A stretch of DNA of 64,000 nucleotides from Variovorax boronicumulans (GTDB lineage Bacteria; Pseudomonadota; Gammaproteobacteria; Burkholderiales; Burkholderiaceae_C). Shown one piece after another: positions 52,592 to 64,000 of the stretch. Below the pieces are notes generated by a model. The model saw only the letters and a program-made list of their open reading frames with translations. It searched no databases and was not told where the DNA came from. Every line of letters starts with the position of its first letter. Within the stretch, counting starts at the first letter, position 1. The translations under genes and the position numbers were made by a program. The stretch is from the NCBI RefSeq assembly GCF_029892485.1, contig NZ_JARXVG010000003.1:62001-126000 (forward strand), in the 5' to 3' direction.

Positions 52592-53317
52592 ATGAAGAAC
52601 AGGCAGACAACAACAATCCGACGACCGAATCACGGCTGGTACCACGGCTGGCTGCTGATGGCTTCCTGCGCGCTGGCGAGCCTGGGCGCGCAGGCCGGGG
52701 GCCATTTCGATGTCGACGACGCGGGCACGCTCGATCCCGGCCAATGCCAGTACGAAACCTGGTGGGGCCGCACCGGCGTCGAGCCGGTCACGGGCTTTCA
52801 CATCGGGCCGGCCTGCCGGGTCGGACCCGTCGAGCTGGGGCTGAACATCGACCGGCTTTCGGTCCAGGGCGTTCACTCGGTCACCGCCGGGCCGCAGCTC
52901 AAATGGACCTTTTTCGGCCAGGCCGCAGACGCCCGGCTCAGCGCGGCCGTGTCGATGGGCACCGTGTCCGACCTGCGGCGCGGCGGCCGCATGGGCGGGC
53001 AGTTCGTGGTGCCGCTGACATGGCGGCCGGCCGACAGCCTGCAGCTGCACGCGAACCTCGGCGCCGACTGGGCGCTGGGCACCGGCGTGCGGACCCCGCG
53101 CGGCGGCGTGGCTGCCGAATGGGCGCTCAACGACGCCGTGTCCGTGATCGCCGAGCGCAATCGCGCCTCGGGTGCCTGGACCTCGCGCCTCGGCGGCCGC
53201 TTCAGCCTCACACCGCTGATCAGCGTGGACGTCAGCGCCTCGCGCACCCGGCCGGCGGGCGGGCGCAGCGTGACCGGTTTCGTGGTCGGGCTGAACCACG
53301 AATTCACCTGGAAGTGA
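52592..53317 (+). CDS. Exported beta-rich protein, MetA-pathway-like
   Basis: A 241-residue protein with a signal peptide (about residues 18-36, ending GAQAGG). The mature chain, DDAGTLDPGQCQYETWWGR then GPVELGLNIDRLSV, GPQLKWTFF and strands to a C-terminal VGLNHEFTWK, has the alternating pattern of a small outer-membrane barrel and resembles the Phenol_MetA_deg family. GGGA 6 bases before the ATG supports the start. Function unknown. Confidence 0.65.
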   Translation: MKNRQTTTIRRPNHGWYHGWLLMASCALASLGAQAGGHFDVDDAGTLDPGQCQYETWWGRTGVEPVTGFHIGPACRVGPVELGLNIDRLSVQGVHSVTAGPQLKWTFFGQAADARLSAAVSMGTVSDLRRGGRMGGQFVVPLTWRPADSLQLHANLGADWALGTGVRTPRGGVAAEWALNDAVSVIAERNRASGAWTSRLGGRFSLTPLISVDVSASRTRPAGGRSVTGFVVGLNHEFTWK

Positions 53318-53327
53318 ACCGGCCGGC

Positions 53328-54248
53328 TTATCGCAGATAGCGCTGGATGCGCTTCTCGTCCTCGGCCAGCTGCAGGCGCATGAGCGAGATAAAGTCGCGC
53401 GCCGTCGCCGAGAGCACCTTGCCCGCGGGCAGCGCCAGGATGCAGGTGAAGTGAACGTCGATCGACAGCCGCCGCACCACCAGCCCGCGCTCCGCATAGT
53501 CGAGCGCGGTGATCGGATTGACCAGGCCCACCCCCAGGCCGCGCAGCGCCATCTCGCACACGCTGGCCGCATAGGGCGTCTGCACCAGCACCCGAAGCGC
53601 CACGCCGTACGGCGCGAGCGCGGCCTCCAGCCGCTGGTGCGAGGAGTCTTCGGGATTGAGCGAGAGAAAGGGCGTCTCCGCCAGCTGCTCCGGCTTGATG
53701 GTCTTGAAGCGCGCGAGCGCATGGCCCTCGGGCATCACGACCACGCCGGGCAAACGCGAGAAGGTGGAGTGGTCGATGCCTTCGAGCGAAAGCTCGTCGG
53801 CCATGAGGCCGAAATCGGAAATGCCCATCGCCACCCGGTCGCGCACGTCCTTGGAGCTCAGCACCTGCAGCGACACCTGAGGCCAGGGGCTCGCGCCGCG
53901 GTGCGCCTTCAGCCGGGCGAGGGCGCGCGGCATGAAGCCGAGGCCATAGGCAGGAAAGCAGCTGAGCTCCAGCTGCGTGAGGCCGAAATCGCGCAGGCTC
54001 TTCACGCGATGCTCGATGGCGTCCATGCCGATGAACACCCGCTCCACCTCGACCCACAGCGCGCGCGCCTCGGGCGTGGGCACCAGCCGCCCGCCGGTGC
54101 GCTGGAACAGCACCATCCCCGCCTGCGCTTCGAGCCGCTTGAGCGACTGGCTGATGGCGGGCTGCGTCACATGCAGCAGGGCCGCGGCCTTGCGGGTGGA
54201 GCTACCGCGCATCAGGGCACGAAAGGTTTCGATTTCGGTGAATCGCAT
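53328..54248 (-). CDS. LysR family transcriptional regulator
   Basis: A 306-residue LysR regulator: winged helix (MRFTEIETFRALMRGSSTRK, LLHVTQPAISQSLKRLEAQA) and effector domain (LARFKTIKPEQLAETPFLSL, ALRGLGVGLVNPITALD). The ATG at 54248 is right at the family start. It is divergent from a threonine-synthase-fold gene, and the spacer contains an 18-base palindrome with the T-N11-A layout, so it likely controls that gene in response to an amino acid. Related to NocR/AmnR-like opine and amino-acid regulators. Confidence 0.88.
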   Translation of the reverse strand: MRFTEIETFRALMRGSSTRKAAALLHVTQPAISQSLKRLEAQAGMVLFQRTGGRLVPTPEARALWVEVERVFIGMDAIEHRVKSLRDFGLTQLELSCFPAYGLGFMPRALARLKAHRGASPWPQVSLQVLSSKDVRDRVAMGISDFGLMADELSLEGIDHSTFSRLPGVVVMPEGHALARFKTIKPEQLAETPFLSLNPEDSSHQRLEAALAPYGVALRVLVQTPYAASVCEMALRGLGVGLVNPITALDYAERGLVVRRLSIDVHFTCILALPAGKVLSATARDFISLMRLQLAEDEKRIQRYLR

Positions 54249-54258
54249 CGGCGGTCAG

Positions 54259-54276
54259 CGATAAGTTTATTTATCG
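54259..54276. promoter_or_regulatory. Palindrome in LysR/PLP-enzyme spacer
   Basis: CGATAA-GTTTAT-TTATCG is an inverted repeat with 6-base arms and 6-base spacer, 11 bases from the LysR start. It fits the LysR activator-site form (T-N11-A). A separate ATCTGGAT (54284-54291), the YheO-operator half-site seen at 56364, lies nearby. Confidence 0.5.
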
Positions 54277-54351
54277 ATTGAGTATCTGGATGTGCGTAAT
54301 TTTATTTCCGGTTGCATAAGAATCGGGCACAACCTCCAACCCGCCCCTCCC

Positions 54352-55590
54352 GTGACGCCCTCGCCAGTTCTGGACTTCAAGTTCGCCGCCCTGCCGGCAA
54401 ACCCCTCGGCCACGCGTCCGGGGGACCCCTCCTACCCTTCATCCAGCGGCCTCGCCCGGACGCTCAAGCCGGTGCGCAATCCGCGCCTGCAGGGGTTGCA
54501 GTGCCTGCGCTGCGATGCGCTCTACCCGGTCACGCTCACGCACAGCGGTTGTCCCGCCTGCAAGCGCGCGGGCTTTCACGTGGCGCTGCGTGCCAGCTAC
54601 CTGCCCGATGGCGTCGATGCCATCCCCATGCCCTATGCGCCGGGCTTTACCCTCGGCGAGGGCCAGACACCGATGCTGGAGATGCCGGAGCTGGCCCGGC
54701 ATTTCGACGTCGCGCGGCTGAATCTCAAGGACGAAGCGAGCAACCCCACCGGTTCGCACAAGGACCGGATGACGGCGGTGGGCGTGGCGCAGGCGCTGGA
54801 CTTCGGCGCCCACACGCTGGTGCTCGCCTCGTCGGGCAACGCGGCGGTATCGGCGGCGCACTACGCGTGGGCCGCGGGCCTGCGCTGCGAGGTGGCCACC
54901 TACGAGGGCATGCCGGCCACCTACACGCGGCAGCTCGACGCGCTGGGGGCGCGGCGCTATGTGTTCGCCGACAACGCCGGCCGCTGGGCCTTCGTGCGCG
55001 AGCGTTCGCAGTACCCGGGCTATCTCGCGCTGACCAACTACCGCTTGCCCGCGCTTGGCAGCGCGCCGCTGGCCATCGAGGGCTACAAGACCATTGCGCC
55101 CGAGTGCGTGGCCGACGCCGGCCTGCCGGACCACGTCGTGATTCCCACAGCGCGCGGTGATCTGGCCTGGGGCATCTATGCGGGCTTTCGCGACCTGCTG
55201 GCCGCGGGGCGCATTCCGCGCCTGCCGCGGCTCTGGCTGGTGGAGCCGTTCCCGCGCCTTGCGCGCGTGTTCGCGGGCGGCGCGATCAACGGGAGCTACC
55301 CCGGCCACACCGCGCAGTTCTCGACGGCGGGCGCCACGGTGACGTACCTGCAGTGGCAGGCCGCGACGGCCACCGGCGGCGGCGCGGTGGTGGTGAGCGA
55401 CGAGGAGGCCCGTGCGGCACGGCGGCTTCTCACGGCGGCCGGCGTGAGCGCCGAGCTGTGCGCGGCCGGCGGGCTGGCCGCGTTGCGGCAGCTGCGGGAG
55501 AGCAAGGCCATCGCGGCCGATGCGCATGTCGTGCTGATGCTTACTGCCAACGCATCGAGCGATCCGAGCTGGCCCGACCCGGCCGTCTGA
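54352..55590 (+). CDS. Threonine-synthase-fold PLP enzyme with N-terminal zinc ribbon
   Basis: About 412 residues. A zinc ribbon (CLRC at 51-54, CPAC at 67-70) precedes a fold-type II PLP domain with the Schiff-base lysine in NPTGSHKDR (Lys137), the phosphate loop ASSGNAAVSAAHY and typical C-terminal LMLTANASSD. It differs from true threonine synthase in neighbours: no thrB or hom. Start is uncertain (GTG 54352 or GTG 54292); no good ribosome site. Probably a beta-elimination or replacement enzyme on an amino acid, controlled by the divergent LysR. Function not assigned. Confidence 0.78.
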   Translation: MTPSPVLDFKFAALPANPSATRPGDPSYPSSSGLARTLKPVRNPRLQGLQCLRCDALYPVTLTHSGCPACKRAGFHVALRASYLPDGVDAIPMPYAPGFTLGEGQTPMLEMPELARHFDVARLNLKDEASNPTGSHKDRMTAVGVAQALDFGAHTLVLASSGNAAVSAAHYAWAAGLRCEVATYEGMPATYTRQLDALGARRYVFADNAGRWAFVRERSQYPGYLALTNYRLPALGSAPLAIEGYKTIAPECVADAGLPDHVVIPTARGDLAWGIYAGFRDLLAAGRIPRLPRLWLVEPFPRLARVFAGGAINGSYPGHTAQFSTAGATVTYLQWQAATATGGGAVVVSDEEARAARRLLTAAGVSAELCAAGGLAALRQLRESKAIAADAHVVLMLTANASSDPSWPDPAV

Positions 55591-55682
55591 AGCCGAGGAA
55601 TCTCCCATGCCGACGATGCATCGCCGGGCCTTTACGGCCGCCGGCAACGGGTTGCGCGCGAGATCGGCCCGCAGCCGGGTCG

Positions 55683-56309
55683 CTACTTCGCGTCGCTGTA
55701 CACGGTGGCGCGCGAGACGCCCATGTGCGCCGCGGCAATCTCGGCGCCGCGTCGAATCTCCAGGAATCCCGCTTTCTTCAGCTCCTGCACCAGCTGCTTG
55801 CGGTCGGCGGGTTTCAGCGATCGCGAGGTGGTCGCGCGCGATGCGGCGAACTCGTCGATGCGCGCGTGGATGCGCCCCGAATGGCCTGCGCCGGTGGCCA
55901 GGCTCTCGTGCACCTCGCGGTCGTCGATGCGCGTGAACTGCGAGATCGCGCCCTGGAAGCTCTGGAACAGCGTGAGGTCGACGTTCAGGCACAGCGCGGC
56001 CACGTACTCGCCGCTCTCGTCCTTCACGCCGATAGAGGTGCTCTTGACCTTGCGCCCGTCTGAAAAGGTGTTCGCGTAGTTCGCGATCACCGCCGGGTAT
56101 TCGGGATCGCGGATGCGCGCCAGCCCGAGTTCGGTGACCGATTGCCCCACCTGCCGCCCGCTCAGGTTGTTCTCGATGGCGTAGATCGCATTCTTGGGGT
56201 TGCTGAGGTCGTGCACCACGACTTCGCAGAAGGGCGCGAAGGTCTCTCCCAAGCCTTCGGCCATGTTGCGCAGCATCTCCAGGAGCTGTTTGTTCGACTT
56301 CTTTTTCAT
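55683..56309 (-). CDS. YheO-type (PAS_6/HTH) transcriptional regulator
   Basis: A 208-residue regulator: YheO-like PAS domain (residues 10-130, ETFAPFCEVVVHDLSNPKN; STSIGVKDESGEYVAALCLN) and a C-terminal helix-turn-helix (GAEIAAAHMGVSRATVYSDAK). DauR of Pseudomonas, which controls D-arginine utilisation genes including an ornithine-cyclodeaminase-like dauB, is of this family. It is divergent from a PLP-enzyme gene, with several ATCCAGATCTGGAT-like sites between. Confidence 0.87.
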   Translation of the reverse strand: MKKKSNKQLLEMLRNMAEGLGETFAPFCEVVVHDLSNPKNAIYAIENNLSGRQVGQSVTELGLARIRDPEYPAVIANYANTFSDGRKVKSTSIGVKDESGEYVAALCLNVDLTLFQSFQGAISQFTRIDDREVHESLATGAGHSGRIHARIDEFAASRATTSRSLKPADRKQLVQELKKAGFLEIRRGAEIAAAHMGVSRATVYSDAK

Positions 56310-56321
56310 GCCGGGAATGTA

Positions 56322-56389
56322 TCCAGGTCTGGACGAAGAATCCAGATTGTACTAAAAGTACATATCTGGATATATTATCCAAATCTGGA
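56322..56389. promoter_or_regulatory. Multiple YheO-regulator operator sites
   Basis: Three palindromic or half-palindromic sites lie in the 101-base spacer: TCCAGGTCTGGA (56322-56333), ATCCAGAT...ATCTGGAT (56340-56371, with GTACTAAAAGTAC between), and TCCAAATCTGGA (56378-56389). The AT-rich segment sits in a GC-rich genome. ATCTGGATATATTATC (56364-56379) recurs with one mismatch at 58554-58569 in the cyclodeaminase promoter. Confidence 0.7.
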
Positions 56390-56410
56390 AAGATTTCAGG
56401 AGAGACGCGA

Positions 56411-57559
56411 ATGACACGCCACGAACCCGCACGCTATATCGATCCCCGCACCGGCAGGACCCACGAACTCTTGGAACGCCGCTGGCGCTCCGACGACGGC
56501 CATCCGATGATGGTGACGCCGCTGCCCGGCATCACGCCCGACGACATCGATTCGCGCGAGCGTTCGGTGTGGCGCTACCGCGCGGCGCTGCCGATGGCGA
56601 TCGACAAGCCGGTGAGCCTGGGCGAAGGCTGTACGCCGCTGGTGCAAAAACGCTGGGGCGGCTTCGAGCCGTACTTCAAGCTCGAATGGTTCAACCCGAC
56701 CTGCAGCTTCAAGGACCGCGGCGCGGCCGTGATGATGTCGTTCCTGCGCCAGCTGGGCATCGACGCGGTGCTGGAAGACAGCTCGGGCAACGGCGGCGCG
56801 GCCATCGCCGCATCGGGCGCGGCGGCGGGCATGGGGGTGAAGGTGCTCGCGCCCAGCTACACGCCGGCGCCCAAGGTGGCGCAGATCCGGGCCTTCGGCG
56901 CCGAGGTGCAGCTCGTGCCGGGGCCGCGCGAGGAGTCCGAGCACGAGGCGGTGCGCCAGTCCGAATCGATCTTCTATGCGAGCCACAACTGGCATCCGTT
57001 CTTCCTGCAGGGCACCAAGACGCTGGCCTATGAACTCTGGGAAGACCTGGGGTTCGTCGCGCCCGACAACGTGGTGATTCCAGCGGGCGCGGGCAGCAAT
57101 GTGCTCGGATGCTGGATCGGCTTCAAGGAACTGCTGGCCGCGGGGCAGATCGCGAAGCTGCCGCGGATCTTCGTGGCGCAGCCGCTGAATTGCTCGCCTG
57201 TGGATGCGAGCTTTGTTGCGGGCGTGGACACACTGGTGGATCGCATCGTGAAGCCCACGATCGCCGAGGGCACGGCGATCAAGCGACCGGTGCGCCTGCA
57301 GGAGATTCTCCAGGCGCTGCGGGAGACGAACGGCAAGACGGTGACGCTGACGGAAGAGCAGATCGCGGCAGCGGTGCGTCGGCTGGCTTCGACGGGCCTC
57401 TATGCCGAACCGACGTCCGCAACGGCCGCTGCGGCCATCGATGTGCTGGCGCAGCGGGGCGACATCAAGGCCGGTGAAACCACGGTCGTTCTGCTGACCG
57501 GCACGGGATTGAAATCGACGCAGTTCATGACCGAGCTGTTCGGCGGCGCTGCCGCCTGA
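56411..57559 (+). CDS. Threonine-synthase-fold PLP enzyme
   Basis: A 382-residue fold-type II enzyme: substrate segment SLGEGCTPL, Schiff-base lysine in FNPTCSFKDRG (Lys101), phosphate loop DSSGNGGAAIAASGAA, and C-terminal LLTGTGLKST. It is divergent from the YheO regulator with operators in the spacer and is followed 9 bases later, convergent, by the ornithine-cyclodeaminase-like gene. It has no zinc ribbon, unlike the copy at 54352. Likely an amino-acid ammonia-lyase or racemase; the exact substrate is unknown. Confidence 0.82.
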   Translation: MTRHEPARYIDPRTGRTHELLERRWRSDDGHPMMVTPLPGITPDDIDSRERSVWRYRAALPMAIDKPVSLGEGCTPLVQKRWGGFEPYFKLEWFNPTCSFKDRGAAVMMSFLRQLGIDAVLEDSSGNGGAAIAASGAAAGMGVKVLAPSYTPAPKVAQIRAFGAEVQLVPGPREESEHEAVRQSESIFYASHNWHPFFLQGTKTLAYELWEDLGFVAPDNVVIPAGAGSNVLGCWIGFKELLAAGQIAKLPRIFVAQPLNCSPVDASFVAGVDTLVDRIVKPTIAEGTAIKRPVRLQEILQALRETNGKTVTLTEEQIAAAVRRLASTGLYAEPTSATAAAAIDVLAQRGDIKAGETTVVLLTGTGLKSTQFMTELFGGAAA

Positions 57560-57568
57560 TCCATTGAT

Positions 57569-58555
57569 CTACCAGGGCCAGGCGAGACGGGTGCCTGTGC
57601 CCGTTGCGTTCGCGCGCTCGTGGAGCAGGCGCGCCACGGTCAGGTCCTGCAGTGCAAGGCCGGTCATGTCGAAGACTGTGATGTCGCCGGGAGCGCGGGC
57701 GAACGGGGTCTTGCCGCTCAGCAGGTCGCCCAACTCGGTGTTCGGCGTGTCGGGCGCCCATTGGGTCTCGCCGATCTGCTGTGCCTGCGTGCGGTCGTCG
57801 ACGAAAAGACGGGCGCGCGCCAGGAGGCCTTCGGGGAGTTCGCGCTTGCCTCGCGTGTCGGCGCCCACGCAGTTCAGGTGCGTGCCGGGTTGCACGGCTT
57901 CGAGATCGAACAATGCGCCGCCGCCCGGCGTCGCGGTGATCACGATGTCGCTCTGTGCGACGGCGGCGTTGCGGTCGGCGGCGGGCGCGATGCTGCAGCG
58001 CGCCGCGAAGTTTTCCTCGAACGCGGCGTTGCTGCCGCCATCGGTGCCGACATAGAAAACTTCGCGCAGCGAGGGCAGCAGGCGCAACGCGAAGTCGAGC
58101 TGGATGCGCGCCTGCACGCCGGTGCCGAAGATGCACAGGCGCGTGCTTTCGGGTCGTGCCAGTTGCTGCAGGCCGAGCCCGCCGGCCGCGCCAGTGCGCA
58201 CGGTCGTGATCGCATTGCCGTCGATCACGCACAGCGGCCGGCCGGTGGCGGGGTCGACCAGGAGGATCGTCGCCTGGTGCGGCTCGCCGCCACGCTGCCG
58301 GTTGGTGGGCCAGAAGCCGGCCGCCTTGAAGCCGAGCAGGCCCTGCGCCTGCACGTCGCCCGACTTGATGCCGAACACGCCGCCGGTGGACAGGGGCTCG
58401 CGCACGACCGGGAAGACGCGGCCTTCGCGGCCGCTGTGAAGGACGAAGGCCTCGCGCACGGCTTGGAGCACATCGTCGGGGGAGAGGAGGGCGTTGACCT
58501 GGTGCTTGTCGAGCAGCAGGAGCAGCGCGTCGGCGGGCGACGTCGAGGGTGTCAT
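57569..58555 (-). CDS. Ornithine cyclodeaminase/mu-crystallin family dehydrogenase
   Basis: A 328-residue NAD(P)-dependent enzyme: Rossmann glycine loop IFGTGVQARIQ, substrate residues in FGIKSGDVQAQGLLGFKAAG and DGNAITTVRTGAAGGLG, and the C-terminal FDMTGLALQDLTVA. Family members interconvert imino and amino acids or cyclise ornithine. Its promoter carries ATCTGGAAATATTATC, which matches a YheO-regulator site, so it is probably in the same regulon as the PLP enzyme. In dauBAR a similar enzyme (DauB) forms an amino acid from an imino acid. Confidence 0.87.
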   Translation of the reverse strand: MTPSTSPADALLLLLDKHQVNALLSPDDVLQAVREAFVLHSGREGRVFPVVREPLSTGGVFGIKSGDVQAQGLLGFKAAGFWPTNRQRGGEPHQATILLVDPATGRPLCVIDGNAITTVRTGAAGGLGLQQLARPESTRLCIFGTGVQARIQLDFALRLLPSLREVFYVGTDGGSNAAFEENFAARCSIAPAADRNAAVAQSDIVITATPGGGALFDLEAVQPGTHLNCVGADTRGKRELPEGLLARARLFVDDRTQAQQIGETQWAPDTPNTELGDLLSGKTPFARAPGDITVFDMTGLALQDLTVARLLHERANATGTGTRLAWPW

Positions 58556-58569
58556 CTGGAAATATTATC
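58554..58569. promoter_or_regulatory. YheO-type operator at the cyclodeaminase-like gene start
   Basis: ATCTGGAAATATTATC overlaps the start codon and matches 56364-56379 at 15 of 16 bases. This links the gene to the YheO regulon. The site would act as a roadblock or repressor site. Confidence 0.6.
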
Positions 58570-58608
58570 TACTTTCAGACGAAAAATCAATCAGGGACGA
58601 GTGTCGGA

Positions 58609-58917
58609 TCAGCGTCCCGTGTGCACTTTGATCCGGATCGTCGCGACGTCCCAGCCCCTGTTCTTGAGCCGCGTCACCAGCATCGGTGCGAGCTGGCGCA
58701 GCTTGGCGGCCGCTGCGCTGCCCTTGACCAGCAGGCACCACACGTCCCCCTCGGCGGGCCCCGCCTGCACGGCGCTGCGCATGGCCGGCGGGATCAGGCC
58801 CTCCACGGCCTTGAGGCGTTCGGCGCTGTCGCGCGCGCGCGCCATCAGGCTCCCCAGCGTGGGGGAGTCTTCTGCAGCCCGGTGCAGGCTGACGGCGGGG
58901 GGAAGGCGGCGATACAT
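58609..58917 (-). CDS. dciA: DciA/DUF721 family protein (predicted DnaB helicase loader)
   Basis: A 102-residue protein with the DUF721/DciA domain (LKNRGWDVATIRIKV near the C terminus; ERLKAVEGLIPPAMRSAVQ). DciA helps load replicative helicase in bacteria lacking DnaC. A longer frame exists upstream; the start MYRRLPPAV at 58917 gives normal size. It is divergent from secA, the usual arrangement in beta-proteobacteria. Confidence 0.82.
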   Translation of the reverse strand: MYRRLPPAVSLHRAAEDSPTLGSLMARARDSAERLKAVEGLIPPAMRSAVQAGPAEGDVWCLLVKGSAAAAKLRQLAPMLVTRLKNRGWDVATIRIKVHTGR

Positions 58918-59098
58918 CGGTAATCCGGCAGACAGAAACAAGACAGCTAAAATGCCCGGTTTGCCGGCGTTCGCGCCGGAAAAAAGGCTGCTCACGTCGA
59001 ACTTGATTTCGAAACGAGCGCGCCCAACTGCTTTCACCATATCTTAGGGAATCCGGTCGCAGTGCCTGTCGTGTCAGGCGCCCGCCCATCTCCACCCA

Positions 59099-61885
<2,787 letters not shown>

Positions 61886-61914
61886 CGTCCCGAACCTTTC
61901 ATTGAGAGAACCCC

Positions 61915-63144
61915 ATGCCCGTGAACCTGTCCGCCCCTGATCCCGCCGCCTTGTTCGCGGTGCCCGGCGTTCGCATCGGCGTGGCCGAAGCGGGCGTGCG
62001 AAAGGCCAATCGCAAGGACCTGACCGTCGTGCTGATCGACGAAAGCTCGGCGGTCGGCGGGGTGTTCACCCAGAACCGTTTCTGCGCGGCGCCGGTGCAG
62101 GTCTGCCGCGACCATCTGGCGGCCAACTACGGCATCCGCGCGATGGTGATCAACACCGGCAACGCCAACGCCGGCACCGGCGAAGACGGCCTGATGCGCA
62201 CGCGCTCCACCTGCATCGCGCTCGCGCGCAAGCTGGAGATCGCGCCCGAGCAGATCCTGCCGTTCTCCACCGGCGTGATCATGGAGCCGCTGCCCGTGGA
62301 CCGCATCGAAGCCGGCCTGCCCGCCGCGCTGGCCGACGCTTCCGAGAACCACTGGGCACGTGCCGCCGAAGGCATCATGACCACCGACACGATCCCCAAG
62401 GCGTTCAGCCAGAAGGTCCAGATCGGCGGCGCCACGGTCACCATCACCGGCATCAGCAAGGGCGCCGGCATGATCCGGCCGAACATGGCGACCATGCTGG
62501 GCTTCATGGCGACCGACGCGAAGATCGATCCGTCGCTGATCCAGCCGCTGGCCAAGCTGCTGGCCGACGCCTCGTTCAACCGCGTGACTATCGACGGCGA
62601 CACCTCGACCAACGATTCGTTCGTCGTCATCGCCACGCAGAAGGCGGCGCACGCGACCATCACCTCACTGGACTCGGCCGACGGCCAGGCCCTTGTGGCG
62701 GCGATGCAGAACGTTGCCCGCCTCCTGGCGCAGGCCATCGTGCGCGACGGCGAAGGCGCGACCAAGTTCATCACGATCCAGGTGGAAGGCGGCCGCGATG
62801 CTGCCGAGTGCAAGCAGGTCGCGTACGCGATCGCGCATTCACCGCTGGTCAAGACCGCGTTCTACGCCAGCGACCCGAACCTGGGCCGCATCCTGGCGGC
62901 CGTCGGCTATGCAGGCATTGCCGACCTCGACCAGACCGGCATCGACCTGTTCCTGGATGACGTGCACGTGGCCGTGAAGGGCGGGCGCAACCCGTCGTAC
63001 CGCGAGGAAGACGGCCAGCGCGTGATGAAGCAGAGCGAGATCACGGTGCGCGTGGGCCTCGGCCGCGGCACAGCGAGCGAAACGGTCTGGACCTGCGACT
63101 TCAGCCACGAATACGTGACCATCAACGCCGATTACCGGTCATGA
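61915..63144 (+). CDS. argJ: Glutamate N-acetyltransferase/amino-acid acetyltransferase ArgJ
   Basis: A 409-residue bifunctional arginine enzyme that transfers the acetyl group from acetylornithine to glutamate. It self-cleaves before the nucleophile Thr193 in RPNMATML, giving two chains. The substrate segment [14 protein letters not shown] and the oxyanion region [11 protein letters not shown] are present. It follows secA by 29 bases and overlaps the next gene (ATGA). Confidence 0.97.
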   Translation: MPVNLSAPDPAALFAVPGVRIGVAEAGVRKANRKDLTVVLIDESSAVGGVFTQNRFCAAPVQVCRDHLAANYGIRAMVINTGNANAGTGEDGLMRTRSTCIALARKLEIAPEQILPFSTGVIMEPLPVDRIEAGLPAALADASENHWARAAEGIMTTDTIPKAFSQKVQIGGATVTITGISKGAGMIRPNMATMLGFMATDAKIDPSLIQPLAKLLADASFNRVTIDGDTSTNDSFVVIATQKAAHATITSLDSADGQALVAAMQNVARLLAQAIVRDGEGATKFITIQVEGGRDAAECKQVAYAIAHSPLVKTAFYASDPNLGRILAAVGYAGIADLDQTGIDLFLDDVHVAVKGGRNPSYREEDGQRVMKQSEITVRVGLGRGTASETVWTCDFSHEYVTINADYRS

Positions 63145-64000
63145 ACGAGCAGTTCCAGAAGCTGATCGAGCGCGCCGAACAGCTGATCACGCGCATCGAA
63201 TCGATCCTGCCGCAGCCGCTGTCCGCGCCCGCTGACTGGAACGCCTCGATCGCCTGGCGCTACCGCCGCCGCAACTCCGGCCACGGCGTGCTGGAACCGG
63301 TGAAGCACGTCGCCACGATGGCGCTCGATTCGCTCAAGGAAATCGACGTCCAGAAGGAAAAGATCGAGCGCAACACGCGCCAGTTCGTCGAAGGCAAGCC
63401 GGCCAACAACGTGCTGCTGACGGGCGCGCGCGGCACGGGCAAGTCGTCGCTGATCCGTGCCTGCCTGCAGGCCTATGCACCGCAGGGGCTGCGCCTCATC
63501 GAGGTCGACAAGGCCGAGCTGGTCGACCTGCCCGACATCGTCGAGGTGGTGTCGCAGCGCCCCGAGAAGTTCATCGTCTTCAGCGACGACCTGAGCTTCG
63601 ACGAGGGCGAGCCGGGCTACAAGGCGCTCAAGTCGATCCTGGACGGGTCGATTGCCGCGTCGACGCCCAACGTGCTGATCTATGCGACCAGCAACCGGCG
63701 CCACCTGCTGCCCGAGTACATGAAGGAAAACCTCACGTACACCCACACCGACGATGGCGAGGTGCATCCGGGCGAGGTGATCGAGGAGAAGATTTCGCTG
63801 TCCGAGCGCTTCGGCCTCTGGGTGAGCTTCTATCCCTTCAGCCAGAACGAATACCTGACGATCGTGGGGCAGTGGCTCTCGTCGTTCGGTGTCGATGCGG
63901 CCGCCATCGCGGCGGCGCGGCCCGAGGCGCTGGTCTGGGCGCTGGAGCGCGGATCGCGCAGCGGCCGCGTGGCCTACCAGTTCGCCCGCGACTACGCGGG
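63141..64000 (+). CDS. DUF815 family AAA+ ATPase, 5' part
   Basis: Incomplete at the right edge; about 286 residues are seen. Walker A is GARGTGKS (95-102), Walker B-like [10 protein letters not shown] follows, and sensor motif [12 protein letters not shown] is present. N-terminal residues 1-85 form a helical region. DUF815 ATPases are widespread in beta- and gamma-proteobacteria next to argJ; function is not established. Start overlaps the argJ stop. Confidence 0.9.
   Translation, partial: MNEQFQKLIERAEQLITRIESILPQPLSAPADWNASIAWRYRRRNSGHGVLEPVKHVATMALDSLKEIDVQKEKIERNTRQFVEGKPANNVLLTGARGTGKSSLIRACLQAYAPQGLRLIEVDKAELVDLPDIVEVVSQRPEKFIVFSDDLSFDEGEPGYKALKSILDGSIAASTPNVLIYATSNRRHLLPEYMKENLTYTHTDDGEVHPGEVIEEKISLSERFGLWVSFYPFSQNEYLTIVGQWLSSFGVDAAAIAAARPEALVWALERGSRSGRVAYQFARDYA

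Overview
The window looks like chromosomal DNA of a high-GC beta-proteobacterium of the family Comamonadaceae, most probably a Variovorax (V. paradoxus is the best guess). The clues are a StyA1/StyA2B monooxygenase pair of the type known from V. paradoxus EPS, a ureA-ureJ-ureB-ureC urease cluster, the dciA-secA-argJ-DUF815 ATPase order, several Bug/TctC binding proteins, and dense divergent regulator/enzyme pairs. The genus is an inference from gene content; no rRNA lies in the window. I see no tRNA, rRNA, CRISPR array or complete insertion sequence.

Layout. 2-3.3 kb: 3' part of a giant trimeric autotransporter adhesin with a BamE-like lipoprotein. 3.3-6.2 kb: a cysteine desulfurase/persulfide dioxygenase/rhodanese triple fusion facing an Lrp regulator. 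6.2-8.8 kb: a diguanylate cyclase and an AraC regulator. 9.0-14.1 kb: an oxidative catabolic operon (SDR dehydrogenase, StyA1, StyA2B, dienelactone hydrolase-SnoaL fusion). 14.1-19.3 kb: gluconate module (LacI-type regulator, GntP, GntK) with three palindromic operators, then an AraC regulator. 19.4-24.6 kb: a nitroreductase/LysR/Bug/DUF4863 set resembling 4-nitrobenzoate catabolism, then a MarR/Bug pair with a clear operator. 24.6-30.2 kb: Lrp/EamA exporter pair, Rrf2 regulator, Bax-inhibitor-1 protein and a YccS-like FUSC transporter. 30.2-38.7 kb: an envelope-stress block made of a BaeSR-like two-component system, an orphan second response regulator in an operon with a BamA paralogue, a NERD protein and a porin. 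A 14-bp motif is shared by the two stress promoters.

38.7-47.9 kb: small envelope proteins, then the urease cluster ureA-J-B-C / ureE-F-G. The cluster is split by an oppositely oriented MazE/Doc toxin-antitoxin module, carries a 96-bp foldback element between ureE and ureF, and lacks ureD at its usual place, where a frameshifted DUF6402 gene now lies. 47.9-52.5 kb: an unusual NCS1-permease/histidine-kinase/receiver hybrid with a cysteine-rich linker, overlapping its LuxR-type response regulator. 52.6-58.6 kb: two threonine-synthase-fold enzymes and an ornithine-cyclodeaminase-fold dehydrogenase around a YheO-type regulator whose probable operators recur at the target promoters. 58.6-64 kb: housekeeping dciA, secA, argJ and the start of a DUF815 ATPase.

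The most interesting items are the permease-kinase hybrid, the BaeR-like motif linking a BamA paralogue to a second regulator, the invaded urease operon, the YheO regulon around uncharacterised amino-acid enzymes, and the strict 7/11/14/18-residue repeat code of the adhesin stalk.
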